A stretch of 64,000 bases of DNA from Euphorbia lathyris (taxonomy: Eukaryota; Streptophyta; Magnoliopsida; Malpighiales; Euphorbiaceae), in assembly GCF_963576675.1 (NCBI RefSeq), contig NC_088913.1, forward strand, positions 89,155,001-89,219,000. The letters are read 5' to 3'. Position 1 is the first letter of the stretch. Every line of letters starts with the position of its first letter. Below are positions 21,640 to 32,442 of this stretch, one piece after another. The translations under genes were made by a program, and so were the position numbers. A model generated the notes under the pieces. It ran no database searches, was not told the DNA's origin, and was given only the letters and a program-made list of their open reading frames with translations.

Positions 21640-23400
21640 TGTTGGCCCAATAAATAAATTTTATTTATTTATGTAAATATATATGTAAATATATGTAAAT
21701 AGAGTATATAGTTAATTTTAATGTAAGTTTATTGAAATTATATAAAAAAGGAAACAAATAAAAAAAATTAGTTTTAGTAGGTCTCGGCGAGACCTATAGA
21801 GGTCTCGGCGAGACCTATCCCTGGAATTAATTTCCAGGGCTTCGTTCGTTCCATCCGGTTTCCCCGATGCGCACCGAACCACACCCAAAGCTGACCCACG
21901 AAACCTAGCCCTTCCTCACACCTATGACCAACCTTAAATCTCTCCCTAACCTTAATTTAGCTAAGTGATGTGGCATGGTAGTTAGTGGTGGTTTGTGGAA
22001 GTTGAGGAAGTGGGGTGATGTGGCAAGGTAGTGGGCAAGGTTAGAGAGAATTTTAAGGGTTAGTTGATAAACAATTACCAAAATACCACTCAACAATTAC
22101 CAAAATGCCACTCCAAAAAACTATAAATAGACCCTCCATCCTTCATAATAAAACACACTCACTCAACACACAAAACCCCCTCTCAAAGGTCCAATGCTTA
22201 ATTCCTAGTTTTTGTTCTTTGTTCTTCAAGTTCTTAGTTCTCCTTTCCATTTTCTAGCCCTCTTTCTAGATCTTTTAGTGTGCTTTAGCTTTAATTCAAT
22301 CCTCTTTTCAAGTTTTTCAATTCAATTTAGCATTCCTAAGCCTTTAGTTTACTCAATTCCTTAGCTAGAATTATTTTGCAAGTTAATTTTTCCAGATTCG
22401 TCCAATTATCTTTGAAGCCCGATTTCGTCCACTTAAAGTTATTGTTTGCTTTCAACCCCTTCAACAAAGTTGTTCCTCACGTCCTGAAGTTCAATCTAGT
22501 ATATTTGTTTTCCCAATTTCGTGCCCAGAATCTCTATTTACAAGCCAATCTTTACAGCCCAAATTCTTTTAGCTATTCTATTTCCAGAATTTTCCAGATT
22601 CGTCCGGTTGTTTTCAAAGCTTAATTTCGCCCTTCTAAATTTCATTTTAGCCTTAGATCCCTTATAGAAGTTTGTTCCTGACATTCCGAAGTTAAATTTA
22701 GACTATTTAATTGTCCAATTCCGAGTTCTTAAGCATTCAATCGAGCCCTCCAAAGTCGAAGGTTAAATCTGCCCCATTTTGCCTACCATACGTTTGAGAT
22801 TGCCAAGATCAAATTCCATACGTGCCAACCGACCGTGGTGCATCCTAGGATTTCAAGCCAACATCAAAGTCCAACGTCCAGCCAAGATAGCTATTGTGGC
22901 TCCGATTTTGTCGTTGAATTTTCAATTTTATTTTAATTACATTTCAATTCCTTGTATTGATTTGTTTTTTCCAATTCAATTGATTATCTATATGTTTAGT
23001 ATAGACATATTTCAATTGTAATTCATTTTCAATTTCATGCTTTTTTTGAACGTATGTATTCAAACACTTATTCATATCAATAAAATACCAATTTTCCCAA
23101 AATCTCGTGTCAATTTCGCACTTTAATTTCTTTTATTTTTCCGTCTTTAATTTACCCGCATTAGCTTAAATAAAATAATTTATCTAGCAAAGTTTCTATA
23201 ACGGCGTTAGAGATCCAAGAGGGACTTTTCAATCCTTGCGTCCCTCGCCAATCGCCTCGTTTAGATTTCAAGTTTTTGCGCACAAATTCCATAAACTTAA
23301 CCGTCTTTAATAATTGAGAAATAATCTTCTCTGGCATGCCCGCACACTAACCACACGTGACAAGGTTGAAAATTAGCATATTTCGAAAATATCACTAACA
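21640..23400 (+). mobile_element. Solo gypsy LTR with target duplication CAAAG
   Basis: A 1761-bp LTR from TGTTGGCCCA to TATCACTAACA, flanked by CAAAG at 21635-21639 and 23401-23405. No internal region remains, so it arose by recombination between two LTRs. The TATA box is TATAAATA at 22122-22129. Its U5 end closely matches that of the minus-strand LTRs at 30360 and 35467, but its U3 array is a different one. Confidence 0.9.
21780..21839. repeat. U3 palindromes GGTCTCGGCGAGACC
   Basis: Two perfect copies of a 15-bp palindrome lie at 21780-21794 and 21801-21815, followed by CCCTGGAA...TTCCAGGG at 21819-21839. They lie about 290 bp upstream of the TATA box. Confidence 0.85.
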
Positions 23401-24748
23401 CAAAGTAAGACAGAACATAGTCAGCATGAGAACATAGTACGGGCTGAGTAAATTGTAACTCAATACCGAAGCTTACAGATGAAGCTGATCACATAAGCTT
23501 AGTAGAAAGCAACTCAGTGTAAAAGAAGAGCGGTCTTCTTTGGAACTAAATCTTGCAGACGAAGCTGACCAAGGAAGCTGAGTAGAAAGCAACTCAGTAT
23601 CGCAAATAGCAACGATCAAAGACAACGGCTATCAAAGTCATGTTGAGTTCTCATCAGGACAGCATCAATGATCCGTTTGCTAAAAGACAAGATTTGATAG
23701 TCATCTGCGCCAACTCAAAAGCTTTGGAATTATGCATGGATACAGTTTCGAGACGCATGGGTCAACTGTCCGCTAGATAAAAGATGAAATTGACACTAGA
23801 AGACAAACCTGCGAGAAGAAGACAAGCCTGGCGCCTGCTGAAATCTGACGACGGGATTGGCCTGCAAATCTGAAGCTGACTAGAACAATGATGCAAGAAA
23901 GAGCCATTTGAATTCAACGGATAGATCCAGATTCAAATGATTGTGCCTTCAGATTTCAACTATAAAAGGAAAAGTTCATTCTTGGATCCTTGGCTGAAAT
24001 TACAAGAGAAAAAGAGTATACATACAAAAAGCACATCAAAACAAGAAAAATATCTTACACCAAATTTCTATCCTTGTGTAAAAGTCTAGATTGATTTTTT
24101 AATCATCTAAAGTGTTCTTCGTCTGAGTAAGAACAAAACTTGTATCAATTGTAAAGAGTGAGAAAGTGGTGCTGAGTACTCGGTTTTAGTACTCAGTGGT
24201 AGAGAAAAATCTAAGTGCTGGGTTGTAGCGCTTAGTGGAGTTGAGTAGACAAATAGAGGACGGTACTCTTGCATATTCAACTGCCTTGTAAACGGTTTGT
24301 GCTCTACCTTTAAAGAGCTCAGTAGTGGATTGAAAAAGCCCGGAGGGATTCTGAGGACTGGACGTAGGCAGAGAGGTCGAACCAGGATAAGTCTGCTGAG
24401 TTATTTCTAACCCTTTCTCTCAATATATACATATATATATATATACATGTATGTATGTGTTGCTTGTTATATTTACTCCGAAATAAAAATTATTTAAGCG
24501 GACACTGAGTAAATCAGAGTGCTGAGTTGGAAGCTAACCATAAAAAGTGTCAATTCTCAACTCACATGTAAAACAGTTCTAGTCAGTTTTTGACTAAAGC
24601 CGTCTTACGCCTCACTCGGTCGTGCTGACCAAAACTGAGTTGAGAAACTCAAATAATTATATTAAGTCAGCATAATTAAAACGAAAAAATTATATTAGTT
24701 CCTAACCCCCCCCCCCCCCCATTTGGAACTAATTACACGGGACTAACA

Positions 24749-24836
24749 TCCACCTCCTTTTGGTTAATTACAAAATTGGTCATTGTCACACAATAAGACT
24801 TGTCACACCATAAAAAATGTGTCACACCTGATCTCA

Positions 24837-24842
<6 letters not shown>
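24749..24842. mobile_element. Terminal fragment of a TA-microsatellite-associated element
   Basis: Read in reverse, this 94-bp piece matches the left terminus of the elements at 24914 and 27785 (GTGTGACAAGTCTTATTGTG then CCAATTTTGTAATTAA). It ends at the (TA)n tract. The rest of this copy is missing. Confidence 0.6.

Positions 24843-24913
<71 letters not shown>
24843..24913. repeat. (TA)n microsatellite, about 70 bp
   Basis: An uninterrupted TA run between two inverted element termini. Confidence 0.95.
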
Positions 24914-24917
<4 letters not shown>

Positions 24918-25959
24918 CATTTCTTATGGTGTGACAATGACCAATTTTGTAATTAACCAAAAGGAGGTGGCAAATTTGTAAATAAAATGAAAGAGAAAAT
25001 TGTTTTATTTTATTTTTATTTAAAATACATTTTTCCAACTTTTCCAACCTTGTTTTTCAAAAAATTTTATACCGGTGGACTCGTCTTAATTAGACGGTCA
25101 TTTTAAAATGCCAGAAGCTCGGGTAAAAAAATTTACGGTGAACAGAATCCGGCGATCTGTTTTTCTGTGAGAAAAAATATCCAGAAAATTCTTAAAAATT
25201 CCAAAAAATGTAAAACATCATTCTGAAAACTTTAATTCTTGACTCAAAGTTAGATTTCTTACGGTTTAGTTCCAAATCAACGGAATCTGGCGGTTAGATT
25301 GGCGTTTTCCGGTAAAAAACCCGAAAGTGTCCATAAAATTATCAAAAAATTCCAGAAAATGTAAAACATTATTTGGAGAAACTTTAATTCTTGAGGATTT
25401 CTTACGATTTAGTCCCAATAAAACTTTTCCCTTAATTTTATCCATTTTACATCCTTCAACAATTTATTAGGACTATACCATAAGAAATCCCGATTCTACC
25501 CAAGAATTAAAGTTTCTTAGAATAATGTTTTAAATTTTCTGGAATTATTTTAGAATTTTTTGGGCACTTTCTTTCTCGCCAGAAAACGTCCACCCGAATT
25601 CTGTTCACGGAAATTTTTTTTACTTGAGCTTCAGGGATCTTAAAATGACCATCTAATTTAGACGAGTCTAATAGTATAAAATTTTTCAAAAAACAAGGTT
25701 AGAAATGTCGGGAATATGTATTTTAAAGAAAAAAAATAAAACAATTTTCTGTTGGAACAAATGGTACACTGATTTGGAACAAATGATATACTGATTTGGA
25801 ACAATGTAAGTAGGACAAAAAATGTACCCAGAAAATTATTAAAAAATTTCAAAACATGTAAAACATCATTTTAAGAAATTTTAATTCTTGGCTCAAAGCG
25901 AGAGTCCTTACAGTTTTGACCCAATAAATTATTGAAGCATGTAAAATGGATAAAATTAA

Positions 25960-26805
25960 GGGTAAATTCCAAAAAAAAACCCTGTGGTTTCACCGATTTC
26001 CAAATAAACCCCTGTGGTTTGTTTTTACCAAAAAAAGGAGCGTGGTTACGCCATTACTTGAAAAACGGAAAATCGGTTAACAGTGTTAAAAATGAGGGTT
26101 AAAATTGGAAATTCCGAATTTTTTTAATTTTTTTAATTTTCTTTTTTTCTTTTTTCTTTCCTTCTTCTTCTTCTTCTTCCTTCCTTCCTTCCTTCCTTCC
26201 TTCCTTCCTTCCTTCTTCTTCTTCTTCTTCTTCTTCTTCTTCTTCTTCTTCTTCTTCTTCCTTCCTTCCTTCCTTCCTTCCTTCCTTCCTTTCTTCTTCT
26301 TCTTCTTCTTCTTCCTCCCTCTCTTCTCCTTCCTCTTTTTCTTCGTTTTTTTTAATCGAAAATCTGAGAATTTCGAGATTTCTGGAAATTTCCAGATTTC
26401 CGAATCTGGAAATCTGGAATTTCCAGATTTCTAGAAATTTCCAGAAATCTGAAATTTTCAGATTTCCGATTTTGGAAATCTGAAATCGAAACAAATAGAA
26501 ACAAAAAAAAAGAAGAAGGGAAGAGAGAGAGGAAGAAAAAGAGAAGAGAGAGAGAGAGGAGAAGAAGAAGAAGAAGAAGAAGAAGAAGGAAAGAAAGAAA
26601 GAAAGAAAAAAGAAAAAAGAAAAATATAAAAAAAAATCGTTTTTCCAAATTTACCCTTCGCCACGTCAGCATTTTTAACGCCGTTAATCGATTTTTCGTT
26701 TTTCGGGTAACGGCGTAACCACGCTCTTTTTTTTTGGTAAAAACAAATCACATGGGTTTATTTGGAAATCGGTGAAATCACAGGGGTTTTTTTTTGAATT
26801 TACCC
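25960..26805. mobile_element. Mutator-like MITE with 9-bp duplication
   Basis: Terminal inverted repeats of about 150 bp start GGGTAAATTC on both strands and share CACCGATTTCCAAATAAACC and AGCGTGGTTACGCC. The duplication TAAAATTAA stands at 25951-25959 and 26806-26814. Nine bases fit Mutator-type transposition. The interior is a CTT/CCTT microsatellite plus a GGAAATTTCC-type palindrome field. It has no coding capacity. Confidence 0.85.
26150..26600. repeat. Polypyrimidine then polypurine tracts around a palindrome field
   Basis: CTT/CCTT repeats at about 26150-26345, a TCTGGAAATTTCCAGA-type palindrome cluster at 26365-26485, and GAA/GGAA repeats at about 26510-26600. The two tracts are near-complements, so the MITE interior can form a very long hairpin. 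Long open frames here are low-complexity artefacts. Confidence 0.8.
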
Positions 26806-27784
26806 TAAAATTAAGGAACAAGTTTTATTAGAACTAAACCGTAAGAAATCCCGCTTCGATCCAAGAGTTAAAGTTTCTTAGAATAATGTTTTACATTTTC
26901 TGGAATTTTTTGAAGATTTTCTGGGCACTTGTTTTCTCACCGGAAAACGTCCATCCGGATTCCGTTCACCGGTGTTTTTTTACTTGAGTTTCAAGGATAC
27001 CGTCTAATTTAGACGAGTCTAATAGTATGAAAAATTTCGAAAAACAAGATTAGAAATGTCGAGAAAATGTATTTTAAAGAAAAGAAATAAAACAATTTTC
27101 TGTTGGAACAATATAAGTATTATATGGAACAAATGGTACACTGATTTGGAACAAATGGTACACTGATTTGGAATAATGTAAGTAGGACAAAAAAACGTGT
27201 CCATAAAATTATCAAAAAATTCCAAAACATGTAAAACATCATTTTAAGAAACTTTAATTCTTGGCTCAAAGTGAGATTCCTTACAGTTTTGACCCAATAA
27301 ATTGTTGAAGCATGTAAAATGGATAAAATTAAGAAAAAAGTTTTATTGGGACTAAACTGTAAGAAATCCCGCTTCAACTCAAGAATTAAAGTTTCTTAGA
27401 CTAATTTTTTACATTTTCTGGATTTTTTTGAGAATTTTATGGGCATTTGTTTTCTCGCCGAAAAACGCCTACCGGGATTCCGTTAACCGGAATTTTTTTT
27501 ACTTGAGCTTCAGGGATCTTAAAATGACCGTCTAATTTAAACGAGTCTAATAGTATAAAAAATTTCGAAAAACGATTTTAGAGATATCGATAAAATATAT
27601 TTTAAAAAAAAGAAATAAAACAATTTTATCTATCATCTTTTTCATTTTATTTACAAATTTACCACCATACCTTTTTAATTATCATCAAAACTCTATAGTT
27701 TTGTTATGTCAGTCAATAAGCTAATTGTCACACCCTAACCCATTGTCACACTGGATCTCACCATATATATATATATATATATAT

Positions 27785-29636
27785 GAGAGATAATATGTGA
27801 CACATCTCTTATGGTGTGACAAGTCTTATTGTGTAACAAGGACCAATTTTGTAATTAATCAAAAGGATGTGTCAAATTTATAAATAAAAGGAAAGGGAAA
27901 ATTGTTTTATTTTTTTTCTTTAAAATGCATTTTCCCAACTTTTCCAACCTCGTTTTTCAAAAAAATTTATACAGTTGGACTCGTCTTAATTGAACGGTCA
28001 TTTTAAGATCCATGAAGCTCAAGTAAAAAAAAATTCCGGTGAACGGCCGGGTGGACATTTTTTGGAGAGCAAAAAAGTGTCCAGAAAATTCTCAAAACAT
28101 TCCAGAAAAAGTAAAACATTATTTTAAGAAACTTTAATTCTTCGGTCGAAGCGAGATTTCTTACGGTTTAGTCCCAATAAAATGTTTTCCTTAATTTTAT
28201 CCATTTTACACGCTTCAACAATTTGTTGGGTAAAACATGTAAGGAATCTCGTTTTAAGGCAAGAATTAAAGTTTCTTAAAATAATGTTTTTTATGTTTTG
28301 AAATTTTTTGATAATTTTCTGGACACGTTTTTTGTCCTACTTACGTAGTTCCAAATCAGTGTACCATTTGTTCCACCATAATACTTATATTGTTCCAACA
28401 GAAAATTGTTTTATTTCTTTTCTTTAAAATATATTTTTCTGACATTTTTAACCTCGTTTTTCGAAATTTTTTATACTATTAGACTCGTCTAAATTAGACA
28501 GTCATTTTAAGATTCTTGAAGCTCAAGTAAAAAAAAATTCAGTGAACGAAATCCGGGTGGGCGTTTTCTGGGCGAGAAAAAAGTGCCCAGAAAATTCTTA
28601 AAAAATTCCAAAAAATGTAAAACATTATTCTAAGAAACTTTAATTCTTGGGTGGAAAGTCCCAATAAAACTTGTTCCTTAATTTTATCTATTTTACATGC
28701 TTCAACAATTTATTGGATCAAAACTATAAGGAATTTCGCTTTGAGCCAAGAATTAAAGTTTCTTAAAATGATGTTTTACATGTTTTTGAATTTTTTGATA
28801 ATTTTCTGGACACGTTTTTTTGTCTTATTTACATTGTTCCAAATCAGTGTACCATTTGTTCCAACATAATACTTGTATTGTTCCAACAGAAAAATGTTTT
28901 ATTTCTTTTCTTTAAAATACATTTTCCCGACATTTCTAACCTTGGTTTTCAAATTTTTTTATACTATTAGACTCGTCTAAATTAGACGGTCATTTTAAGA
29001 TCCCTGAAGCTCAAGTAAAAAATATTCCGGTGAACGCAATCCGGGTGGGCGTTTTCTGGCGAGAAACAAAATATCCATAAAATTCTCAAAAAATTTCAGA
29101 AAATATAAAACATTATTTTAAGAAACTTTAATTCTTGGATCGAAGCGGGATTTCTTACGGTATAGTCCCAACAGATTGTTGAAGCATGTAAAATGGATAA
29201 AATTAAGGAAAACGTTTTATTGGGACTAAACCGTAAGAAATCTCATTTCAACCCAAGAATTAAAGTTTATTAGAATAATGTTTTACATTTTCTGGAATTT
29301 TTTGAAAATTTTCTGGGTACTTTTTTTCTTACCGAAAAACGCCCACCCGTATTCCGTTCACCGGAATTTTTTTTACTTGAGCTTCATGTATCTTAAAATG
29401 ACCGTTTAATTAAGACGAGTCCAACGATATAAAATTTTTTGAAAAACGAGATTGGAAAAGGTGGGAAAATGCATTTTAAAGAAAAAAATAAAACAATTTT
29501 CTCTATCTTCTCTTTCATTTTATTTACCAATTTTCCATCTTTCCCTTTTTAATTATCATCAAAACTACGTAGTTTTGTTATGTCACACAATAAGCTTATT
29601 GTCACAACTTAAGCCCTTGTCACGCTGGATCTCACC
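27785..29636. mobile_element. Inverted-repeat element bounded by TA microsatellites, copy 2
   Basis: Same family and same polarity as copy 1: left terminus TTATGGTGTGACAAGTCTTA, right terminus TGTCACGCTGGATCTCACC, (AT)n before and (TA)n(GA)n after. Core units lie near 27978, 28482 and 28971 in one orientation and near 29397 in the other. No coding capacity is seen. Confidence 0.6.
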
Positions 29637-29672
<36 letters not shown>

Positions 29673-29680
29673 TAGAGAGA
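29637..29680. repeat. (TA)n(GA)n microsatellite
   Basis: A short TA run passes directly into a GA run at the right edge of the inverted-repeat element. Confidence 0.9.
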
Positions 29681-30359
29681 ATTACGAATTAACTCGGTCG
29701 ATTTTTTCTTTTTTATTAACTCGATAACAGGTAATCCATATTTCTATGACATAGAACTACGAATTAACTCGTTCAATTTTTATCGACTTAGTAACGTTTA
29801 ATTCGCATGCCTATACGAACCATCTCGTTCATCTTTTTTTCCATTAATTTTGTAACAGTTAATTCATGTTTCTATGACATAGAAATTAGTTTGATGAATT
29901 ATTTCTTAAATTGACCAAATTTGTTAATGTTATGAATAAATTTTTTTTTTACTGCCAACTTTAGGAGTGAAAATACATCGTTTTAAATGTTATAAATAGT
30001 AAAATTGAAGGCCTGAAATTAATAAATTGGACAAATTTCATACATTATTAATAAAATTCTATTCTCAGTTATAAAATTTGTATCTTCATTATATATTTAC
30101 AACACTTTGTTTTATATGCTATTTGATGTTCGAAAAAACTGTTTTTACAAAAAGAAGATATTCCATGCTTTTGTAAAAATCTATTATTTGTGTGTTAAAC
30201 GAAAAACATGAGATCAACTAAATATCTAAAACTCTCACTTTCAAAGTAAAAAGACAAACACGAGTAGAAAATGAAATAACCAAATACATCCTACGAAATG
30301 TTATATCATTTATCAATAATAGATTCACGTATGTATATACGTCAAACAATTTAACAAAC
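29681..30359. other. AT-rich spacer with short degenerate repeats
   Basis: GAATTAACTCGGTCG-type sequence recurs at about 29690 and 29765, and TTTCTATGACATAGAA (a partial palindrome) at about 29740 and 29869. No gene is seen. CAAAC at 30355-30359 is the target duplication of the gypsy element that follows. Confidence 0.5.
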
Positions 30360-32304
30360 TGTTAGCGATATTTTGTGAATATGCTAATTTCAACCTTGTC
30401 ACGTGTGGTTAGGGTGCGGGCGTGCCAGAGAAATTACTTCTCAAATATTAAAGTGGGTTAAGTTTATGGATTTGCGCGCCAAAACTTGAATTCTAAACGA
30501 AACGATTGGCGAGGGACGCAAGGATTGAAAAAGTCCCTCTTGGGTCTCTAGCGCCGTTATAGAAACTTTGCTAGATAAATTGTTTTATTTAAGCTAATGC
30601 GGGTAAATTGAAGACGAGAATATAAAGGAATTTAAAGTGCGAAATTGACACAAGATTTGATGAAAAATTAATATTTTATTGATTGAATAATTGTTTGAAA
30701 CATGAAATTGGAAATGAATTACAATTGAAAAACTTCTATACTAAACATATAGCTGATTCAATTGAAACGGAATAGCAAATCAAATACAGGGAATTGAAAT
30801 GCAATAAAAATAAATTGGAATTCAACAACAAACTCGGAGCCACAATAGCTATCTCGGATTGATGTTGAATTTTGGCATCGGCGTGAGGTCCTTGGAGAGC
30901 TGCAATCGGTCGGGCCCGTACGGTATGTGCTTGGTGCAAGGGCAAAACGTTGGTAGGGAAATGGGGCAGATTTAGACCTTAATTTCGGGAGCTTGGTTTG
31001 AGTGCTTAAGAATTCGGAATTGGGATTGCAAGTAGTATAAATTGAAGTTCAGAATGTCAAGAACAACTTTGTATAAGAAATCGGAAGCTATAACGGACTT
31101 TAAGTGGACGTAATTTGGGATTGAAAATGACTGGACGAATCTGGAAAAATCTGGGCAGAGTGACTAGAAGAATTTGGGCTGGAAAAATCAACGTGTAACT
31201 ATAGTTTCTGGGGACGGAATTGGGAAATTAAATACACTGGATTGAAATTCAAAACGTCAGGAACAACTTTATCGAAGGGATCGAAGGCAAAAAATGACTT
31301 AAAATGGACGGAATTGGGCTTTGAAAACGATTGGACGAATCTGGAAAAGTAATTTGGAAATGAAATTCTAATTTAAAATTGAGCAGAGTAACAGCTTAGG
31401 AATGCTAAATTGAATTGAGAAACTTGAAAGAAAGACTATTAGAACTTGAAATGGAGCTAAAAAGAGCTTAAAAAGGGATCGAAGCTAAGAAAAAGTGAAG
31501 AACGAAAAGGAAAAACTTGAAGAACTTGAAGAACTTGAAGAACTAGAAAAACTAGAAACTAAGAACTTAAGAACTAGAACTAGAAAACTAGAGAGGATTG
31601 AAAGGGACCTTAGGAAGGGGATTGTGTTTGTGTTGAGTGTGATTAATAAGGAAGGGGAGGGGGTCTATTTATAGTTTTTTAGAGTGACATTTTGGTAAAT
31701 AATGAGTGGCACTTTGGTAAATAATCAGTGGTATTTTGGTAAATAGTCACCAACTAACTTAACCAAACCCAACTAACTCTAATTAACTAACTTAACCTCC
31801 TCAAACTGCCGTTAACTGCCTTTGGACGAGACGACACGCCCCGCGTATGCTCTGCTACGCCCTGCGTGTTGGTGGACGTAGGGCCTAGTGCGCTTCGTTG
31901 ATGGTCTTCACGCGTGGCGTCTCTGGTGTCGCGCCCCGCGTAAGGTTGGTACGCCCCGCGTCTTCGTGTCTCTGGTCTTGGCATGCTCCGCGAATGCGTC
32001 TTACGCACGGCGTATTGGCAAATACGTTCCGCGTGAGAAATTACGCCCCGCATAAGGTTGGTACACCCCGCGTCTTCGTGTCTCTGATCTTGGCATGCTC
32101 CGCGAATGCGTCTTACGCACGGCGTATTGGCAAATACGTCCCGCGCGAGAAATTACGCCGCGCGTAAGGTGAAGGACGCGCTGCGTGTTTGCGTTTTGAC
32201 GTTGATTTCTTGTATTATTTCTAGAAAATATAAACTATATCCTAAAAACATAACCTAAGCTTTTATATACATAAAAATAATTATTTTATTTTTCTGGGCT
32301 AACA
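30360..32304 (-). mobile_element. 3' LTR of the gag-protease gypsy element
   Basis: 1945 bp. On the minus strand it runs from TGTTAGCCCAG (32304) to CGCTAACA (30360). The TATA box (TATAAATA) is at 31673-31666. Upstream of it, 31830-32190 is filled with ACGCCCCGCGT-like motifs and includes a 112-bp tandem duplication (compare 31941 and 32053). Confidence 0.9.
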
Positions 32305-32320
32305 ATTGCCCCCCTCTTTT
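32305..32320 (-). other. Polypurine tract
   Basis: On the minus strand AAAAGAGGGGGGCAAT directly precedes TGTTAGCCC. Confidence 0.85.
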
Positions 32321-32442
32321 GTGTATAAATTGACTAGAATTGAAAATTTGTACACAAAAGAATGTATTTAGGATTTTTTTTTTGAATTTTTTTTTTTTTT
32401 TTTTGTGAAAAAATTCTTTTATTTTTTTTTTGTTTTATTTTG

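Larger units (their letters stand above)
21486..24748 (+). mobile_element. Ty1/copia 3' LTR, split by a solo LTR
   Basis: It starts TGTTGAAACACC and ends GGGACTAACA, with a run of 15 C (24706-24720) near the end. Its TATA box is TATAAAAG at 23961-23968. Without the insert at 21640-23400 and its duplicated 5 bp, the LTR is about 1497 bp, close to the 1447 bp of the LTR at 3671. It could be the partner of that LTR, but the flanking 5-mers differ. Confidence 0.85.
24914..27761. mobile_element. Inverted-repeat element bounded by TA microsatellites, copy 1
   Basis: It begins in a TTATGGTGTGACAATGACC terminus and ends TGTCACACTGGATCTCACC against an (AT)n tract. Inside, a unit with the core CGTCTAAATTAGACG (itself a palindrome), GTGAACGGAATCCGGGTGG and AAGAATTAAAGTTTCTTA recurs in both orientations, so most of the element can fold back. 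No transposase is seen. The plan resembles microsatellite-targeting elements such as rice Micron, which is comparison by layout only. It hosts a Mutator-like MITE at 25960-26805. Confidence 0.6.

Noticed and set aside
3671..24748. One single copia element from the 3671 LTR to the 24748 LTR end
   Set aside because: The flanking 5-mers are CAGTT and TCCAC, and copia internal sequence is missing between 7490 and about 21400; partnership is possible but not shown.
26099..26672. Frames rich in Glu/Lys or Phe/Ser
   Set aside because: Low-complexity products of the CTT/GAA microsatellites in a MITE.
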